A stretch of 41,097 bases of DNA from HyVt-337 sp964428895 (GTDB lineage Bacteria; Planctomycetota; Phycisphaerae; SM23-33). How positions within the stretch are numbered: position 1 is the first letter of the stretch; every line of letters begins with the position of its first letter. Positions 38,741 through 41,097 of this stretch are shown here, in pieces. The position numbers were made by a program, and so were the translations under genes. The stretch spans positions 1 to 41,097 of the forward strand of contig CAYRZU010000025.1 of the NCBI GenBank assembly GCA_964428895.1, written 5' to 3'. The notes beneath the pieces are model-generated. The model did no database searches. It worked only from the letters and a program-made list of their open reading frames with translations, and was not told the DNA's origin.

Positions 38741-41008
38741 TCAGTCGTAGAACCGGGTGCTTTCGGTTTCGTTGACCGGGCTATCCATCTCGTCCGTCTG
38801 CATCTGAACCGCGAACCGAACATCCCCGGCTCGCAGGCCCTTGACCGTTACGGTGTAGACGGCCTGGGCCCGCGGGGCCAGTGTGCCCAGCGGCTGGAAG
38901 CTGACGGTCTGGCCCTGGGCCTGGTGACCCACGGGTCCGCCCGCCGAGACGAACTGCTCTTCAGCCGGCAGCGTGCAGCTAACCACCACGTTGGTCGCCT
39001 GGGCCGTGCCCTGGTTGGTGACCGTGATGCGGTAGGTGTTCTGCTGTCCGACTTCAATGGGGTCATCCACGTCGACGCATTCCAGCAGCATCGCGGGGAT
39101 ACCGATGACCTCGGTGGTCGCTTCGGCGGTCGCCTCGGCGCAGAACGCCCTGGCGTTGACCACGTTGCGAACCGTGCCGATCCGGACGCCCTTCATCGTG
39201 ACCGAAACGGTCTTCGAGGCGCCCACTTCGAGCGTGCCGAGCTGCCACATCACCTGGCCGCCGGACATCGAACCGCCGTTGGCGGCCGAGACAAACATGG
39301 CGCCGGCCGGGATGGCGTCGGTCAGGACCGTGTTCTTCGCCGGCGCGTTGCCGGTGTTAGTCACGGTGATCTGATAGGCGATCTCCCGATTCAGGAACCG
39401 CTGGGCCGGTCCGACCTTGGTGATCGAAAGGGCGGGCTTGAGCACCACGGTCTGGGCCGTGGCCTGGGCGGTCAAGCCGCGGTCGGCGGTGGCCGTCGCG
39501 GTGTTGACGAAGGTGCCCGCCCGTTGCGCCCGTGCGCTAAAGTGGACGACCTTGGACTGACCCGCAGCCAGCGTGCCGATGTCGGAGACCACCTTGGTCC
39601 GGCCGCCTTGGGCGACCAGGCCGTCCGGCAGGGCCTCTTCCAAACGCACGTTGCGGGCGGCGGCGTCACCGGTGTTGCGGACCACGATCTTGTACGGAAT
39701 CGGGTCGCACAGGATGACTTCGGCCGGGGCGGTCTTCTCGACCACCAGGGCGGCCTGAACCACGCGCGTGGTGGCACAAGCCCGGTCCGACAGGCCCGGC
39801 TGAGCCTGCACCTGAGCGCAGTTCTCGAACGTGCCGGTCTGGGTGCTGCGAACCGTAACGACGATGTCCTGGCTCTGCCCACCGTTGAAGTTGCCCATGT
39901 TCCAGGTCAACGCCTGGCCGGACACATTGGCCGGCGGGTTGGAACTGACAAACTCGATGCCGGCCGGCAGATTGTCGGACACCATCACGTTGTCGGCAAC
40001 GATCCCCGAGGGGTTCGAGACGCCAATGACATACTTGAACTCATCGCCCAGGTAGACTTCGCGCGGGGCCTTCTTGCAGATGGCGATCGCGGGGGCGACC
40101 CAGTTCTTCTGCACGTGCCCGTTGCCGAGGGTAATCGCCTCGATGCAGCAGGGCAGGTTGGCCGGGCGGACCACCGTGATGTCCACGCCGTTGGCGCCTT
40201 CGACCATTTGATCCTGCGTGAGGGTGACCGAGGCGAGGCCTTGAGCGTCGGTGGTGACGGTCTGGCTCTGTCCGCCGCCGAAGCTGGCGGCCGGGCCGGA
40301 CACGATGTTGTACGTCACTTCATAGCCGGCCAGCGGCGACCCATCCGAACTCTTGGTCACGCGCGTGGTGAACTGATGCGGCGTGCCGACGCGGTTGGTC
40401 GCGTTGGGCGGATAATCAACCTCAACGTCATACCAATGCTTCTCGACAAAGACCTTGTGCTTGTCCCAGTCGGCGATGCCCGGGGCGTAGACGATCATGT
40501 GCGTCGTGCCCTCGACGGGACTGGTGATGACGGCCCAGGTCTGTCCCACACCCAAATGGATGTCGTCAGAGGGGTCGTTGTTGCCGCGATCCAAGACGTG
40601 CTCGCCGTTGTTGGTGTGCGAGACGGCGAACTTGTTGGTCATCTTGTAGCCGCGGGAGGCCCGGATGCCGCTCTCGTCGACCTCGATGATATCGCCCACA
40701 CTGCCTTCGGCGATGATCCATTCGATCCGACGATTGGGCAGGGGCTTGCCGTCCTTGTCCAGGACCGTCGCCACGAATACGTGTTGTGTCCGTACGGGGT
40801 TGATGTCCGAAACCGGTGTGGCCTCCAGCTTCACCGACCACGGATCCCAGTCCGTGTAGTAGCCGCCCTCAGGCGGCTTGGGGTGCGACGGAATTTGGTC
40901 GCCACTGTACGGCCACGTGGCCGAGTGCGGCATGGCTTCGCGACAGCCGCCGACAAAGACGACGGTTAGCGCGAGGCATACCAGAAGATGTACCGACAGA
41001 TGTTTCAT
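38741..41008 (-). CDS. DUF11-repeat surface lipoprotein, 755 aa
   Basis: The signal MKHLSVHLLVCLALTVVFVGGC has the lipidated Cys22. Two invasin-like (Big) domains come next (about 60-195 and 196-285, with TVLDKDGKPLPNRRIEWIIAEGSVGDI and TYNIVSGPAASFGGG). Four DUF11 repeats fill about 305-745. Each has the pattern of a conserved E/K-x-Y-x-I-x-V-x-N-x-G, then LPAG and a W-G/N-T/M stretch (for example FKYVIGVSNPSGIVADNVMVSDNLPAG). These Ig-like folds are typical of cell-surface and cell-wall-associated proteins and may build an extended stalk. Cysteines recur between repeats (CATT, CDPIP, CAEA, CVDVDD). It is the last gene of the window and is divergent from whatever lies to the right. Confidence 0.9.
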   Translation of the reverse strand: MKHLSVHLLVCLALTVVFVGGCREAMPHSATWPYSGDQIPSHPKPPEGGYYTDWDPWSVKLEATPVSDINPVRTQHVFVATVLDKDGKPLPNRRIEWIIAEGSVGDIIEVDESGIRASRGYKMTNKFAVSHTNNGEHVLDRGNNDPSDDIHLGVGQTWAVITSPVEGTTHMIVYAPGIADWDKHKVFVEKHWYDVEVDYPPNATNRVGTPHQFTTRVTKSSDGSPLAGYEVTYNIVSGPAASFGGGQSQTVTTDAQGLASVTLTQDQMVEGANGVDITVVRPANLPCCIEAITLGNGHVQKNWVAPAIAICKKAPREVYLGDEFKYVIGVSNPSGIVADNVMVSDNLPAGIEFVSSNPPANVSGQALTWNMGNFNGGQSQDIVVTVRSTQTGTFENCAQVQAQPGLSDRACATTRVVQAALVVEKTAPAEVILCDPIPYKIVVRNTGDAAARNVRLEEALPDGLVAQGGRTKVVSDIGTLAAGQSKVVHFSARAQRAGTFVNTATATADRGLTAQATAQTVVLKPALSITKVGPAQRFLNREIAYQITVTNTGNAPAKNTVLTDAIPAGAMFVSAANGGSMSGGQVMWQLGTLEVGASKTVSVTMKGVRIGTVRNVVNARAFCAEATAEATTEVIGIPAMLLECVDVDDPIEVGQQNTYRITVTNQGTAQATNVVVSCTLPAEEQFVSAGGPVGHQAQGQTVSFQPLGTLAPRAQAVYTVTVKGLRAGDVRFAVQMQTDEMDSPVNETESTRFYD

Positions 41009-41097
41009 AAGGTGTACGTCGTCAACGACAATGGTAATCCAGGGGCGTTGAACTAAGTCACGGATTCGGCATCTGACAGACGGTCTTTGGGGTTGTT

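Noticed and set aside
38717..40969. 750-codon plus-strand frame opposite the DUF11 gene
   Set aside because: The opposite strand encodes a signal peptide and four DUF11 repeats. The antisense protein is low-complexity, rich in Gly/Asp/Val/His, as expected for a shadow.

Overview
The window looks like a chromosomal segment from a GC-rich, Gram-negative-type bacterium, most likely a planctomycete (Phycisphaerae-like). The grounds are several lipoprotein and Tat signal sequences, a DUF11-repeat lipoprotein, an AYVGPGAG-type membrane-anchored alkaline-phosphatase-superfamily protein, a Rho factor with a long acidic N-terminal extension, diaminopimelate epimerase, and many conserved genes with long intergenic leaders. 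The lineage is inferred from gene style only. No rRNA, tRNA, CRISPR array, transposase or phage gene was recognised.

Left part (1-9.2 kb), housekeeping: two small lipoproteins flank tandem hairpins. Then come guaB (GMP synthesis), bioF (biotin), coaE (CoA), rho, a phosphoglycolate-phosphatase-like HAD protein, a homocysteine-methyltransferase-like protein and a TPR lipoprotein. A 434-bp gap holds an AT-rich promoter/operator patch. It precedes a MerR-type regulator, an unrecognised 162-codon ORF with a TTG start, and a FliA/WhiG-type sigma factor, which look like one transcription unit. dapF and a zinc-ribbon protein follow.

Middle (12.6-26.3 kb): a HAD phosphatase, a small Cys-rich DUF6485-like protein, and a minus-strand run ispF-cysS-UroD-like-ruvC-ruvA-ruvB. 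A delta-1-pyrroline-5-carboxylate dehydrogenase diverges from ispF. Then a cobalamin-binding-fold protein lies behind a long, strongly structured leader; its usual cobalamin-ligand histidine is missing. A perfect bidirectional terminator separates it from a GlcD-type FAD oxidase. The oxidase carries a C-terminal Fe-S motif in which the fourth cysteine is serine. A zinc MDR dehydrogenase and a cytosolic GH20-like hydrolase form a probable sugar-catabolic pair.

Right part (26.2-38.2 kb), the most unusual region: a minus-strand locus. It contains two alkaline-phosphatase-superfamily proteins (one membrane-anchored, one Tat-exported lipoprotein, start/stop overlapped), a ribbon-helix-helix-like small protein, and a four-helix membrane protein. 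A NodU/CmcH-type O-carbamoyltransferase with its own good promoter follows, then a 55-residue DUF5989-like membrane peptide, an SxtJ-like membrane protein, and a large exported protein with TPR-like repeats and two LecA (PA-IL)-like lectin domains. A sulfotransferase-type protein diverges from it. Together these suggest a system that decorates (carbamoylation, phospho- or sulfo-transfer) and binds an extracellular glycan or secondary metabolite; this is inference. At the right edge a small lipoprotein appears to start at an ACG codon, and a 755-residue DUF11-repeat lipoprotein closes the window.
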